DNA from: Icerya purchasi
Lineage: Eukaryota > Arthropoda > Insecta > Hemiptera > Monophlebidae
Direction of reading: 5' to 3'
Assembly: GCA_039619475.1 (NCBI GenBank)
Contig: CM077116.1
Span: 374,490,794-374,554,793 of the forward strand
Length of the DNA stretch: 64,000 bases
Positions 11,110-21,260 of the stretch are shown in pieces. The notes under the pieces are model-generated. The model made no database searches and had not been told where the DNA came from. It worked only from the letters and a program-made list of their open reading frames with translations. The position numbers and the translations under genes are program-made. How positions within the stretch are numbered: the first letter of the stretch is position 1; every line of letters starts with the position of its first letter.

Positions 11110-12163
11110 AATATTTTGCATTCGCCCCGATCCACCTGCTCAACCATGGTACTTACATTTTCCGCAGTTTCCCTGTTCCATCATGTCTGCTATCTACCGT
11201 CTTCGATCTGTTCACAATCGACTTCCTGGTTCATTGTATCGTTTCTCCATAGTGTCCTCTCCTATTTGTCCGCTTTGTATCGATGACTCTGATCATGTCT
11301 TCTTTGAGTGCTCCTCTTTATCGTCTGGAAGAGCAGCTCTGTACGTGGAACTGCTCTCACATAATGTTTCAACTCCATATTGCATGCCCTTTATTCTCTC
11401 TCTACAGTCAACGTTGATCATCCCAATTGTAGCAAAATTCCTATCTTCTATACTTCATCATATTAAGATCTAATCCCTTCAGTAGTTCTCTTCCACTTTC
11501 GCATTCCTATCTTATCGTGTCCAGTTACTTCTAGTGAACTCTTCTCTAAACGAAGAGCACGCACCGATGTTGCTGTTACAGTTACAAACACGCACAGTTC
11601 GCAGTTAATATTGCGGGTCCGCTGTCGCGTTTGCGGCCCTAATGTTAGATAGTGAACTCCTTGCCAGCCGGCACTGGAGGCGCTGCTATTACAATGTGGC
11701 CATAGTGTCGAGCATAAATTCTATTAGTTTCTTTTTGACAGCATGCGCTGTTTTTGGAATCGTCACCATAATTATTTTTCATAAGTAAGAATTATAAACT
11801 TTGCTTTACAGTGGTGGAGGAAGTCGTTGAACTTTCGGATCACTCTTTATACCACGCTACTTTGTTCTATATAGCTTTGGTACTTAATGGCTCTAACTGC
11901 TTTTCAAACATCCCGTGTTTCTTCTTCTCCTCAATTATAGTATTTTTCCTTTGTCCGTCGGCACTGTGGGCTCTGTAATTGCAGATGTGGCCATGGTATG
12001 GGACAGCTAACTCATTTTGCTCTTACCTTCGGCAATGTCATTCCTTCTCTTTTTAGAATTCATATGTTTTGCATTTATCGACGTTGATTGTCATTAATAT
12101 GTAACTAAACAAATAAATGACTCTACCCCTGGTATATGGAACTAGGGACAAAAAAAAAAAAAA
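11110..12163 (+). mobile_element. 3' end of an RNase H-type non-LTR retrotransposon
   Basis: The open frame 11183-11473 reads IYRLRSVHNRLPGSLYRFS and then CPLC...DHVFFEC, the Cys/His motif that closes ORF2 in I/R1-type elements. The frame ends at 11473. A 3' UTR of about 680 bp with repeated GTGGCCAT-type motifs (11695, 11991) follows, and an A run closes the copy at about 12150-12163. The last coding stretch (CCTTTATTCTC, then ATTGTAGCAAAATT) closely matches 33190-33280, so the two are copies of one family. Everything upstream of the C-terminal motif is missing (5' truncation). Confidence 0.65.
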
Positions 12164-12278
12164 TGATATGTAAATAAACAAAAAACTGTTATTTTAAAAA
12201 TAAATGAAATTAACACATTGTTGAAGTTTTAGTTAACTAAAAAAAAAAAAAAAAAAAAAGGTTGAACAATCAATTAAA

Positions 12279-12288
12279 AATAATTTTC
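12279..12288. repeat. Left target-site duplication of the outer element
   Basis: AATAATTTTC, repeated exactly at 22729-22738 directly after the poly(A) tail of the outer retrotransposon. Confidence 0.75.
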
Positions 12289-12395
12289 GATTACGAGTTT
12301 CTATTGTTATCAGTCTGTTCATTGTTGCGCGTTAACTGTATAATAGTACGAGTATATTAAAGTAAACTTCGCTTATCGTTGGTCCTGTTAGCATC

Positions 12396-14320
12396 ATGTC
12401 GCTAGCAGCTGACAAAAATCTATCAACATCATTACCATCATCTACGTTAGTACCAACATCCTTATCAGCCGAAACAGCAACAACAATGATATACCTTCAT
12501 CAACTACCGGTATAATCAATCCATTATTACATAATACTAACAATAATATTAATTTAAACTCTAATACTAAAAATAGTCCGTTAAATTTGTCTCTACCGTT
12601 TTCTGAGCAAAATATCACTAACAATACAACATACGCTAATATGGTTAAACAAAGAATAACGCCGATAAAAGATTTTAAATACCCTACTGAATCTGAAGGA
12701 ATCATATTTAATCATTACGATGGTTTGAAAATAAGAAACTATCTAATGGCACTTAAAGATCGTATCGGAGGACCAAAATATATTACTGCAGCTTCTAGGG
12801 TTAGTAATAACCGAGTAATCGTCTTTTTGTCAAATAAAGAAATAGCAAAAAACTTTCTAACCAAATATGGAGGAATTAAAATCGGAAATAACTTCATTAA
12901 GGCTAAACCGCTTACAAAACCGTCAACAAAAATTATTCTTTCAAACGTCTCTCCCGTAATACCAAATAGTGTTTTAGAAGATTACCTTAAAAATGAACTT
13001 TTACTGGATGTAGCGTCATCGATATCTATATTAAGAGTCAATCCAAGTGACAGTTTATTTTCACATGTTGTTAGCTGGCGTCGACAAATTTACGTCCGAA
13101 ATAATATGTCTGATATAAAGCTCCCAAACTCTTTTAATATTACACATAATGAGAGAACATACAGAATTTTTCTAACTTTCGATCAGTTAGCATGCTTCAA
13201 ATGTCATAAAATGGGACATAAAATCGAAGATTGCCCATATTTGGACGACACTCCATTTCCTGATGTAGATCAGCTAGAAACTAGAGACGACAATAAAGAA
13301 CACAGAAACATAATAAATGAATCAATACAACATATACTGCACAGGGAAGATGTTATGGATACCCCTGTAAATCTAAGCAACGACAATTCAAAAATACCTT
13401 CCAATACTAATTATTCGTCAGCGCCTAAAGATCAATCATACATAACCTCGGATATGATGGCACCCAAAAAGACAATTAACAACCATAAGCGACCACTATC
13501 CCACGCATCATCGACTCCAAGTGAGACCAGCAGACCGATAATGCAAGATGTCGGAGCCAACAAAAAACCGGTAAAGAAAAAACTGAAAAATACCAGCAAA
13601 AATCCTTCTCTCCAAAAACAAGAGGAAAGTGATTCATCAAACGACGAGAAAGAAATTCAGCACCAACCAACAGTACTATCGATAAAAGACGCCTTACAAC
13701 CCATTAAAGAAAATTTCGAAACAAAGAAACATATGTACCCTATACCAGCTTATTCAAATTTTTTACTGTTTATCGATATGTGCAGAAACAACGGCCAAAT
13801 CCCTACTACGGCTGCTGAGTTTACATCGGATCTCGCAGGATTGATCAACATGATCGAAGAAAACCGGCCTTTCCTCCAAGACCGTAGCATGAAAATATGG
13901 TTTACGAAAATCAAAAAAACCCTCATTGAACATCTCAATCAGCAAAGAAACGAGACAAACTCCCAACATGAGTCACAACAAAATAAGAATACGGATAGCG
14001 AATTCGATGAAGAACTAAAGTACACCATCTCACAGATGTTCCATGAATCGCCTCAAGTTATCCCTGCAGGAAGTACGGAAAACGATATGTTCGAACTCCT
14101 TATGGAGATATTAAAAACCAAAACAAAAATGGCCGATAGAGTCATTGCCACTTACTATCAAAATCCGGAAGAAATCTTTCCTTTCATCGTTCAGCTGCGG
14201 CCTAATGTGAAGCACCGCGGCCTCAAAAACCGATTGACTAGAATTTTAAGTCACCATGATACACCGACGTCTGACGCGACACAAGAATTGGACTCAAATG
14301 AATCAAACTTGTCAACTTAA
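12396..14320 (+). pseudogene. Outer element ORF1 (gag-like), probable N-terminal frameshift
   Basis: This encodes the RNA-binding ORF1 protein of the outer retrotransposon. The main frame is open from about 12412 to 14320 (first in-frame ATG 12641). It carries one zinc knuckle, CFKCHKMGHKIEDC (13193-13234, C-x2-C-x4-H-x4-C), preceded by an RRM-like region (KIILSNVSPVIP...). A low-complexity, Asn/Ser/Lys-rich stretch and a helical C-terminal part follow the knuckle. An ATG at 12396 opens a Ser/Thr-rich frame that stops after 39 codons, while similar low-complexity coding continues in the other frame. A single-base indel near 12460-12490 is therefore the likely break. ORF1 proteins of this type bind element RNA in the cytoplasm as ribonucleoprotein. 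The downstream ORF2 starts 88 bp after the stop. Confidence 0.75.
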
Positions 14321-14407
14321 GCGATCATCTATTTTTAATATTACTTAATATAAGGACTAACATATATAGTGTAATTATATATAAGTTAAACTTCGTTGCT
14401 ATATACA

Positions 14408-15439
14408 ATGACAGTCTGTCTACAGTGGAATGTAAACGGTTACTTTCAAAGAGTAGCTGAACTTAAACAATTAATCTATAAACATAAACCATACATAATT
14501 GCAATCCAAGAGACACACCTTAAACCACGATCCCAAGTAAACCTACCAAACTATACCGTTTTTAGACACGATAATCCTACCAGTTCCTATGCTAAGGGCG
14601 GAACTGCGTTATTTACATCAAATTCATTCCAAGCGACTAGCATACAAACACCAACAGAAATCCAAAACATTGCTGTCTCTATCTCTATCCCACAGATATC
14701 CCAAAAACCAATTACAGTTTGCTCGGTTTACATTCCACCAACTCAAAATATATCTACTAGGTCTCTAACAGAACTTTTAGCCTACCTCCCAGAACCGCTC
14801 ATTCTGTGTGGTGATTTCAATGCCCACAATTCACTTTGGGGCAGTAAATTCTCTAACACTAAAGGCAATATAGTTGAGCATGTGCTGGCTAATTATTCGA
14901 AACTAATCCTCTTAAATAACAAACACTCCCCAACCCACATAAATTCAAGTTACGGATGTTTTTCATCTATTGATCTAACAATATGCTCAAACTTTCTAGC
15001 ACCTAAACTCCAATGGGCCGCATACACAGATCCTTGTGATAGTGACCATTATCCCAGAGTGGTCTCTTTAGAACACCACAAACCATGTCAAGTAGGATCT
15101 ATACCAAAATGGAACATTCCCAAAGCAAATTGGTCTTCGTTTTATGATGTTACAGCCAACATAGATCAACTTCCGTGTCCTACAATCATTGCAGATTCGG
15201 TTGATGCTTTCACTAATCTATTGATTCGTGCAGCTGAGAACTCCATACCCAGATCTTTTAACTCAATTAAATCTCGAAAAGTACCTTGGTGGTCCGAAGA
15301 AATAAAATTGGCCATAAAAAATCGCAACAAAGCCCTGCGTAAATTTCGAAATAGCATGTGTCAACAAGACTTTATACAATATAAAAAACTTAGAGCAAAA
15401 GCCAGAATACTCATCCGCTACTCCAAAAAGCAGAGTTAG
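14408..15439 (+). pseudogene. Outer element ORF2, endonuclease part
   Basis: The APE-type endonuclease nicks target DNA to prime reverse transcription. The start is ATG 14408. Visible motifs are LQWNVNG (residues 5-11), QETHLKP (catalytic Glu), YIPPTQ, LCGDFNAHNSLWGS (catalytic Asp/Asn) and CDSDHYPR (catalytic His). The linker to reverse transcriptase (VPWWSEEIKLAIKNRNKALRKF) follows. The frame ends at a TAG (15437-15439) that lies across the first base of the duplication flanking the inner element. After the insertion the same reading frame resumes at 20005, so this stop is a point change in the outer element, not the natural end of ORF2. Confidence 0.85.
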
Positions 15440-15448
15440 ATAAATGTT
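15438..15448. repeat. Left target-site duplication of the inner element
   Basis: AGATAAATGTT, repeated exactly at 19994-20004 after the A-rich tail. The first base is ambiguous because the tail is also A. The two copies mark the insertion point in the outer ORF2. Confidence 0.9.
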
Positions 15449-15672
15449 CAGATTGTGCGGATATCGTGTTGTGTCGCCGCGTTCTCGCGTTCACGTATTA
15501 ATTTTTCTATTATTTCGTCCGATTACCATAAATACTTTATTAGAAACATCGTCAGCATTGTATTAGCATCAATTCGGTGAGATTAAACCAGTTTATACGT
15601 AATTCCGGTGTTGGTGTACTCACACGCGCTTAACACGCACACGCAAGCGACGGTACGTCGTTCGTCGTTATC

Positions 15673-17187
15673 ATGACGACGGCGGCGGTATCTACGTCCG
15701 TTACATATGCTACACAGCAGTCGACACACGCCCAAACATATATACACTCACCAACATGCGACGCAGCAGCGGCAAATCATCATTCTCACACTGTGCAGCC
15801 GGCCACGCTGATAACGGGCTTTGCTCCTGTTATCAGTAGCGGCGTATACTCTTCTACCGCGCAACCGTATTATTATCTATCTCAGCCGTCTTCAGCAATG
15901 CCAGCTGATTACAATCAACAGTTTCCTATTTTAGGTAATATTACTACCCCGAGCCAATCGGCGAGCTCCACCGGCGATGTTGCAGTAGCCGATATCAATG
16001 ACAGCGACACATTGAGTGAGAGTAATAAAAACAACGAATGGCAAGAACCGAAGAGGAAGGCCAAAAAGCGATCTTATTTGCAATCCCATGTGGGAAACAA
16101 CTCCAGAAACAGAAATCGATTTAGCTGCTTGAGTAACTTTAATGATGACTGTACAGAAAATAACGATATTACCGATCCGAAATCGAAAATACCTCCACCA
16201 CCCCCACTTTTTGTACACAAAGTTATAAATTTCGCGTCTATGATTAAAAAAATTGCCACAGTACTGGGCAAGCAGGATTTTGTCGCTAAGACCCTAAAAC
16301 AGAACACAGTAAAAGTCAACGTCCAAACTCCTGACGATTACCGGAAACTCGTATCAACATTCAAAAAAGAAGATGTCAACTATCATACGTATCAGTTAAA
16401 GCAGGAAAGATCATATAGAGTTGTAATTAGAAATCTCCACCACTCCTTTACGGACGAACAAATTATGGAAGCTCTTAAAGAGCATGGTTTTAGTGTTCGA
16501 AATATAATAAACGTTAGGCATAAAATTACAAAAGAACCTCTGCCATTGCACTTTGTAGACCTTGAGCCCTTAGATAATGTTAAAGAAATATTTAATCTAA
16601 CTTACTTACTTTACTCTAAAATAAAGGTCGAAGCTCCCCATCCCAAGAAGACAATTCCCCAATGCATGCGCTGCCAGTCTTGGGGGCACACTAAATCTTT
16701 TTGCAACCGGCCGTATAGGTGCGTAAAGTGTGGAGGTCTTCATAATTCCACGGAATGCAAAAAAGAGCAGAGTACTGCCCCGAAGTGTGCCTTATGTGAA
16801 GGTGATCATCCCTCAAGTTACAAGGGTTGTGTGGTGTACCAGAAACTGCATGAACAAAAATACAAGCCCGGAAACAGTGCCATAAAATTACTAAGGAATA
16901 GATATAATCAAACCTTGGTCAATCCGAAAGTATCGTATGCTGAAATGACAGCAAGCAAAACAAGCGCAATTAACTCTCTTACCAATAACGATGAACTTAC
17001 GTCAAGTACTAATGTCAATAAAAATGTGAGCAATTCCCATAATAATAATCAAAATAATAACTCTGATTTTAAAAGCATCATAACAGCTTTTCTAGACGAC
17101 TTCAAGTCAATGTTTAATCAGCTTATGCAGCAAAATTCAGTCATGCTAAACCTGCTTACAGCATTAACAAATAAATTAATTAAATAA
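15673..17187 (+). CDS. Jockey ORF1 (gag-like nucleic-acid-binding protein)
   Basis: A 504-residue protein starting at ATG 15673. The N-terminus is low-complexity and rich in Thr, Ser, Ala and Gln. A basic stretch (EPKRKAKKRSYLQ, about 117-130) precedes a Pro run. Next comes a PRE_C2HC-type region (YRVVIRNLHHSFTDEQIMEALKEHGF onward, about 250-325) and three consecutive zinc knuckles at 331-386: CMRCQSWGHTKSFC, CVKCGGLHNSTEC and CALCEGDHPSSYKGC. The C-terminus is Asn-rich. This order is characteristic of Jockey-clade ORF1, which coats element RNA and directs it within the cell. The stop at 17185-17187 is two bases before the ORF2 ATG, suggesting translation of ORF2 by termination-reinitiation (inference). 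Confidence 0.92.
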   Translation: MTTAAVSTSVTYATQQSTHAQTYIHSPTCDAAAANHHSHTVQPATLITGFAPVISSGVYSSTAQPYYYLSQPSSAMPADYNQQFPILGNITTPSQSASSTGDVAVADINDSDTLSESNKNNEWQEPKRKAKKRSYLQSHVGNNSRNRNRFSCLSNFNDDCTENNDITDPKSKIPPPPPLFVHKVINFASMIKKIATVLGKQDFVAKTLKQNTVKVNVQTPDDYRKLVSTFKKEDVNYHTYQLKQERSYRVVIRNLHHSFTDEQIMEALKEHGFSVRNIINVRHKITKEPLPLHFVDLEPLDNVKEIFNLTYLLYSKIKVEAPHPKKTIPQCMRCQSWGHTKSFCNRPYRCVKCGGLHNSTECKKEQSTAPKCALCEGDHPSSYKGCVVYQKLHEQKYKPGNSAIKLLRNRYNQTLVNPKVSYAEMTASKTSAINSLTNNDELTSSTNVNKNVSNSHNNNQNNNSDFKSIITAFLDDFKSMFNQLMQQNSVMLNLLTALTNKLIK

Positions 17188-17189
17188 TT

Positions 17190-19856
17190 ATGGCATCGTT
17201 ACGCATAGCTACGTGGAATGCCAATGGTGCAGTTCAAAATAAACTAGAAATCGAGATGTTCCTTAAGCTTGAGCAAATCGACATTTTATTGTTGTCGGAA
17301 ACTCATTTTACAGAGAAAACACAATTTAGAATTAAAAATTATAATGTCTACGTAACTACAAGACCGGACCATAAGGCACATGGCGGTAGCGCTGTAGTGA
17401 TTAAAAGTACAATAAAACACTACGAACTTCAAAATATATCTACTAAAGAAATTCAAGCAACAAATATAATGGCGTATACATTGAATGGTAAAATTGTAGT
17501 TTCTGCAGTGTATTGCCCTCCAAACCACAGATTTAATGAACGTATGTTAAGCAAATACTTTAGTATTTTGGGTTGTAGGTTCATCTCTGGCGATGACTGG
17601 AACGCCAAAAACATAAGATGGGGCTCACGATTTTCTAACACCAGGGGAAAACTTTTAAACAAAATAATGCTAAATAGAAATTTTGGTTGTGTGGCAACAG
17701 GCGTACCGACACATTGGCCTACTGACTTAAACAAACGTCCTGATGTTTTAGATTTTTTTGTTACTAATGGAATTTCAATGTTGAACGTAAAAGCTGATCC
17801 AAATTTTGATTTATGCTCAGACCACAGTGCTGTAATATTAACTGTAAGTACAGGATTAATAAACCAAGATAAATCTCCAAACTTACATAATAAATATACA
17901 AATTGGGTAGATTTTCGAGCATCTGTAAATTCTACACTAAAATTAAATTTATCATTAAAAACGGAATCAGATGTAGATGCAGCGGTTCAGTACTTTACAG
18001 AAGCTGTACAGAGTATTGCATGGAAATGTACGCCAAATATAAACAAAATAAAAGAAACACATAATATACCGTGCCATATACTAGACCTGGTAAAAGAAAA
18101 AAGAATCATCCGTAGGAAATGGCAATCGTCTCAAAATCCCTATTATAAAACTCTGTTAAATAAAAAATCGAAAGAGCTAAAAATTTTACTTAGAAATACC
18201 AAAAATGAATCTTTCCAACGCTGCCTGCAGGAACTTTCACCCACGGAGGCGACAAATTACAGCCTCTGGAAAGTGATCAAAAGCCGAAATAAACCCATTC
18301 AACCCCTTCCCCCAATTCGCAAACCCGATGGTACATGGGCTAGAACTGATGAAGAGAAAGTCGAGGAATTTGCCAAATATTTTTCTGATGTTTTTAAGCC
18401 AAATTTACAATTAAACGACGAAACCGATATACATGATTTTTTAAGTGTACCTTTACAGTTAAGCCCTCCTATTGAGCCAACGTCTCCCAGCGAAATCAAA
18501 TACGCAATTACTAAACTTAATAATAAAAAAAGTCCGGGTTTTGATTTAATTACCAATAAATTGTTATCTGAGCTACCAAAAAAAGGTATATTATTGCTCA
18601 CAAATATTTTTAACGCTGTTCTTCGTCTGCAGTATTTTCCATTATCCTGGAAATTGGCGCAAATAGTAGTTGTACCAAAGCCCGGTAAGGCACCGGATGA
18701 GGTTTCATCCTATAGACCTATTTCCTTGCTCCCGATCCTTTCAAAACTCCTTGAAAAAATAATTTTAAAGCGGTTGAATCCTATTTTAAATGCGGAACAT
18801 ATTGTTCCTGAACATCAATTTGGATTCAGAAAAAGACATTCGACCATTGAACAGGTACACCGAATTGTGCATACTATTCAAGAAAGTCTTGAAACTAAGC
18901 AAATATGCACGGGTGTGTTCCTAGATGTCAAACAAGCCTTTGATAAGGTATGGCATCATGGTCTGCTTTATAAACTTAAAAAAATAGTACCGCATCCTTT
19001 GTACCTTCTTTTAAAATCCTACCTTGAAGATCGCACATGCCAGGTTAAAATTCTAAATCAATATTCTGAAATCTATCCTGTATCTGCTGGCGTGCCACAA
19101 GGAAGTGTCTTGGGCCCGGTGCTTTACTTAATCTACTCTGCCGATTTTCCAGTTGATAATAGCGTGATAACAGCTACGTTTGCAGACGATACAGCACTAT
19201 TAGCTACCGGTAAAGACAATAGTGAAACTTCGAATAAATTGAAAAAAACTTTATCGGAAGTGGAAAACTGGCTGAGTCGCTGGCGTATTAGAGTAAACGA
19301 AAGTAAATGTATGCAAGTAGATTTCACGTTGCGAAATTTTATGTATCAGCCGTTAGAAATAAATGGGGTGGTTATCAACCAGGATAAAGATGTAAAATAC
19401 TTAGGCATTCATTTGGACCGCAAATTAACATGGCAAAAGCATATTACACAAAAAAGAAAACATCTAGATATAAGATTGCAAGAATTAAATTGGCTTCTTG
19501 GCAGGTACTCTAGTTTATCATTGGAAAATAAATTCTTAGTGTACAAAATAATTATAAAGCCCGTTTGGACATACGGTTTAATGTTGTGGGGTTGTGCAAA
19601 GGATACACACATAAACAAGATACAACGGTTCCAGAACAAGGCTATAAGGCTGATAGTCTCACCGCCCTGGTACGTATCTAACCACACTCTACATCAAGAC
19701 TTAAATATCCCATATGTGAAAGACGAGATCAAGCGAGCTGCTAAGCGATACATAGGCCGCTTGGAGTCTCACACAAACGTTTTGGCGATCAATCTTCTTG
19801 ATAATAGTCTTGATGTTCGAAGGTTAAAACGTAGTCGACCGTTTGATCTGGCCTAG
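17190..19856 (+). CDS. Jockey ORF2: endonuclease and reverse transcriptase
   Basis: An 888-residue protein that carries out target-primed reverse transcription. The endonuclease occupies about 1-225: IATWNANG, LLSETHFTEK (catalytic Glu), SGDDWNAKNIRWGS at 133-146 (the usual GDFNAK box, with DW in place of F) and CSDHSA at 209-214 (catalytic His). Reverse-transcriptase motifs follow in order: SYRPISLLPILSKLLEKI, HQFGFRKRHST, GVFLDVKQAFDKVWH, AGVPQGSVLGPVLY, the catalytic FADD at 664-667 and KYLGIHLDRKLTW. A thumb with LMLWGCA and QNKAIRLI ends the protein. There is no RNase H domain and no internal stop or frameshift. About 890 residues is normal for Jockey ORF2. Confidence 0.95.
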   Translation: MASLRIATWNANGAVQNKLEIEMFLKLEQIDILLLSETHFTEKTQFRIKNYNVYVTTRPDHKAHGGSAVVIKSTIKHYELQNISTKEIQATNIMAYTLNGKIVVSAVYCPPNHRFNERMLSKYFSILGCRFISGDDWNAKNIRWGSRFSNTRGKLLNKIMLNRNFGCVATGVPTHWPTDLNKRPDVLDFFVTNGISMLNVKADPNFDLCSDHSAVILTVSTGLINQDKSPNLHNKYTNWVDFRASVNSTLKLNLSLKTESDVDAAVQYFTEAVQSIAWKCTPNINKIKETHNIPCHILDLVKEKRIIRRKWQSSQNPYYKTLLNKKSKELKILLRNTKNESFQRCLQELSPTEATNYSLWKVIKSRNKPIQPLPPIRKPDGTWARTDEEKVEEFAKYFSDVFKPNLQLNDETDIHDFLSVPLQLSPPIEPTSPSEIKYAITKLNNKKSPGFDLITNKLLSELPKKGILLLTNIFNAVLRLQYFPLSWKLAQIVVVPKPGKAPDEVSSYRPISLLPILSKLLEKIILKRLNPILNAEHIVPEHQFGFRKRHSTIEQVHRIVHTIQESLETKQICTGVFLDVKQAFDKVWHHGLLYKLKKIVPHPLYLLLKSYLEDRTCQVKILNQYSEIYPVSAGVPQGSVLGPVLYLIYSADFPVDNSVITATFADDTALLATGKDNSETSNKLKKTLSEVENWLSRWRIRVNESKCMQVDFTLRNFMYQPLEINGVVINQDKDVKYLGIHLDRKLTWQKHITQKRKHLDIRLQELNWLLGRYSSLSLENKFLVYKIIIKPVWTYGLMLWGCAKDTHINKIQRFQNKAIRLIVSPPWYVSNHTLHQDLNIPYVKDEIKRAAKRYIGRLESHTNVLAINLLDNSLDVRRLKRSRPFDLA

Positions 19857-19993
19857 TTTTATGTTACTAAAATTTCAGTGGGGTCCATCGCTAGATGCTA
19901 ACCCCTAACAAGTTATTTTCGCGTTACAGTCCAATTGCTGGATGGCCTTCTGGCCAGTTGTAATTTGTATATAAAAAAAAATAAAAAAAAAAA

Positions 19994-20004
19994 AGATAAA
20001 TGTT
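19994..20004. repeat. Right target-site duplication of the inner element
   Basis: AGATAAATGTT, identical to 15438-15448. It directly follows the A-rich tail of the Jockey copy and restarts the outer element sequence. Confidence 0.9.
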
Positions 20005-20582
20005 GTATCTAGTATAAACCAGCCTGTATCTTCTGCAGCCATGTGGAATAGTATAAAAAGATTAACAGGCAATAAAACAACTTTTGCTATCACCCAACTC
20101 CAACACAACAACCAAATCTATGTAGACCCCCTTAATATTGCTAATACTCTAGCGAATCATTTTTCATCTGTGTCATCAGATAAAAATTATGATAAATCGT
20201 TTATCACTATTAAAGAGAAAGCTGAATTAATACCCATAAATTTCCACTATCACTCTGGTAATTATTACTACAACCAACCTATATCAAGCCAAGAAGTAAA
20301 TTACATTATCCATAAATTCAAAAATACGGCTCCAGGCCCAGATCAAATTCATCCTGCTATGCTAAAAAATCTTCACCCTAAAGCTATATCATATCTCACT
20401 CAAGTGTTTAACGAAATTTTTACAACAGGCCAGTATCCACCTCAATGGAAAACAGCTACTGTCATCCCAATTTTAAAACCCAACTCAAACCCATCTAACC
20501 CACAATCATATCGCCCTATATCTTTAACCAGCGTTATTGGGAAAACTCTGGAAAAAATAGTCAACAAACGCTTAGTACCTTG
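20005..20582 (+). pseudogene. Outer element ORF2, reverse transcriptase fingers
   Basis: Continuation of the outer ORF2 in the same reading frame as 14408-15439 once the inner element and one duplication are removed (4,556 bp). It reads MWNSIKRLTGNKT, then NTAPGPDQIHPAMLKN, PPQWKTATVIPILKP and YRPISLTSVIGKTLEKIV, the N-terminal reverse-transcriptase motifs. The frame stops at TGA 20581-20583, because a one-base indel shifts the following palm region into another frame. Confidence 0.85.
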
Positions 20583-21257
20583 AATCTAATAATATTATCA
20601 CTAACTATCAATATTGGCTTCAGGAAAAATCGATCTCCAATTCAAGCGATTTGTGACCTCGAAAGTGAAATACAAAAGGCCTTCACCAATAAATCCTGTT
20701 TATATGGACTATTTTTTGATATTGAAAAAGCATAAGATCGGATATGGAGATATTACCTATGTCAACTATTACACCAATGTGGCCTTCGTGGTCACCTTCC
20801 TATTCTACTCCAAAGTTTTTTAAATAACCGTTCCCTTACTGTCAGGATAAATGGTGTTTTATCTACGCCATATGAAGTCCAAAACGGAGTCCCCCAAGGC
20901 TCAGTTCTAAGTGTAACACTTTTTCTACTTGCCATAAACAATATTGTGACTAATGTTCACTTCCCACTTACACAACGGTTATTTGCTGATGACTACAGTA
21001 TTAGTATCATAAGTTCAAACCCTCAAAGAGCGCATAGACTATTACAAGAAACCCTAAACCGCCTATCTCAGTGGACACATAATCTTGGATTCCGATTTTC
21101 TAGCACAAAAACACATTTAGTAATCTTTCGAAAAAGAAAGCCAGCGCCCAAGTTCCATACCCTGCTTTTATATGGAAACCCGATATTAATTCAAGATAAT
21201 ACAAAATTTTTAGGTATACACTTTGATCAGAAATTAACCTGGCTTCCACAAATATAA
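20583..21257 (+). pseudogene. Outer element ORF2, reverse transcriptase palm
   Basis: Shifted by one base relative to the preceding segment. Motifs are GFRKNRSPIQAI (from 20616), LYGLFFDIEKA, NGVPQGSVLS, the catalytic FADD (20982-20993, intact) and KFLGIHFDQKLTW. An in-frame TAA at 20733-20735 replaces the residue that is normally Tyr or Phe after KA in the 'KA[FY]D' motif. A second TAA at 21255-21257 interrupts the frame one codon before it reopens. Confidence 0.85.
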
Positions 21258-21260
21258 AAT

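Larger units (their letters stand above)
15449..19993 (+). mobile_element. Inner Jockey-type non-LTR retrotransposon, intact
   Basis: A 4.5-kb element starting CAGATTGTGCGGATATCG. It has a 224-bp 5' UTR, ORF1, ORF2, a short 3' UTR and an A-rich tail (19972-19993), flanked by an exact 11-bp duplication. ORF1 has a Jockey-type domain followed by three zinc knuckles. ORF2 has endonuclease and reverse transcriptase but no RNase H. Both features place it in the Jockey clade. Both ORFs are uninterrupted, unlike the surrounding outer element and every other retroelement relic here, so this is a recent insertion and could still be capable of retrotransposition. It lies in the same orientation as its host element. 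Confidence 0.93.
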
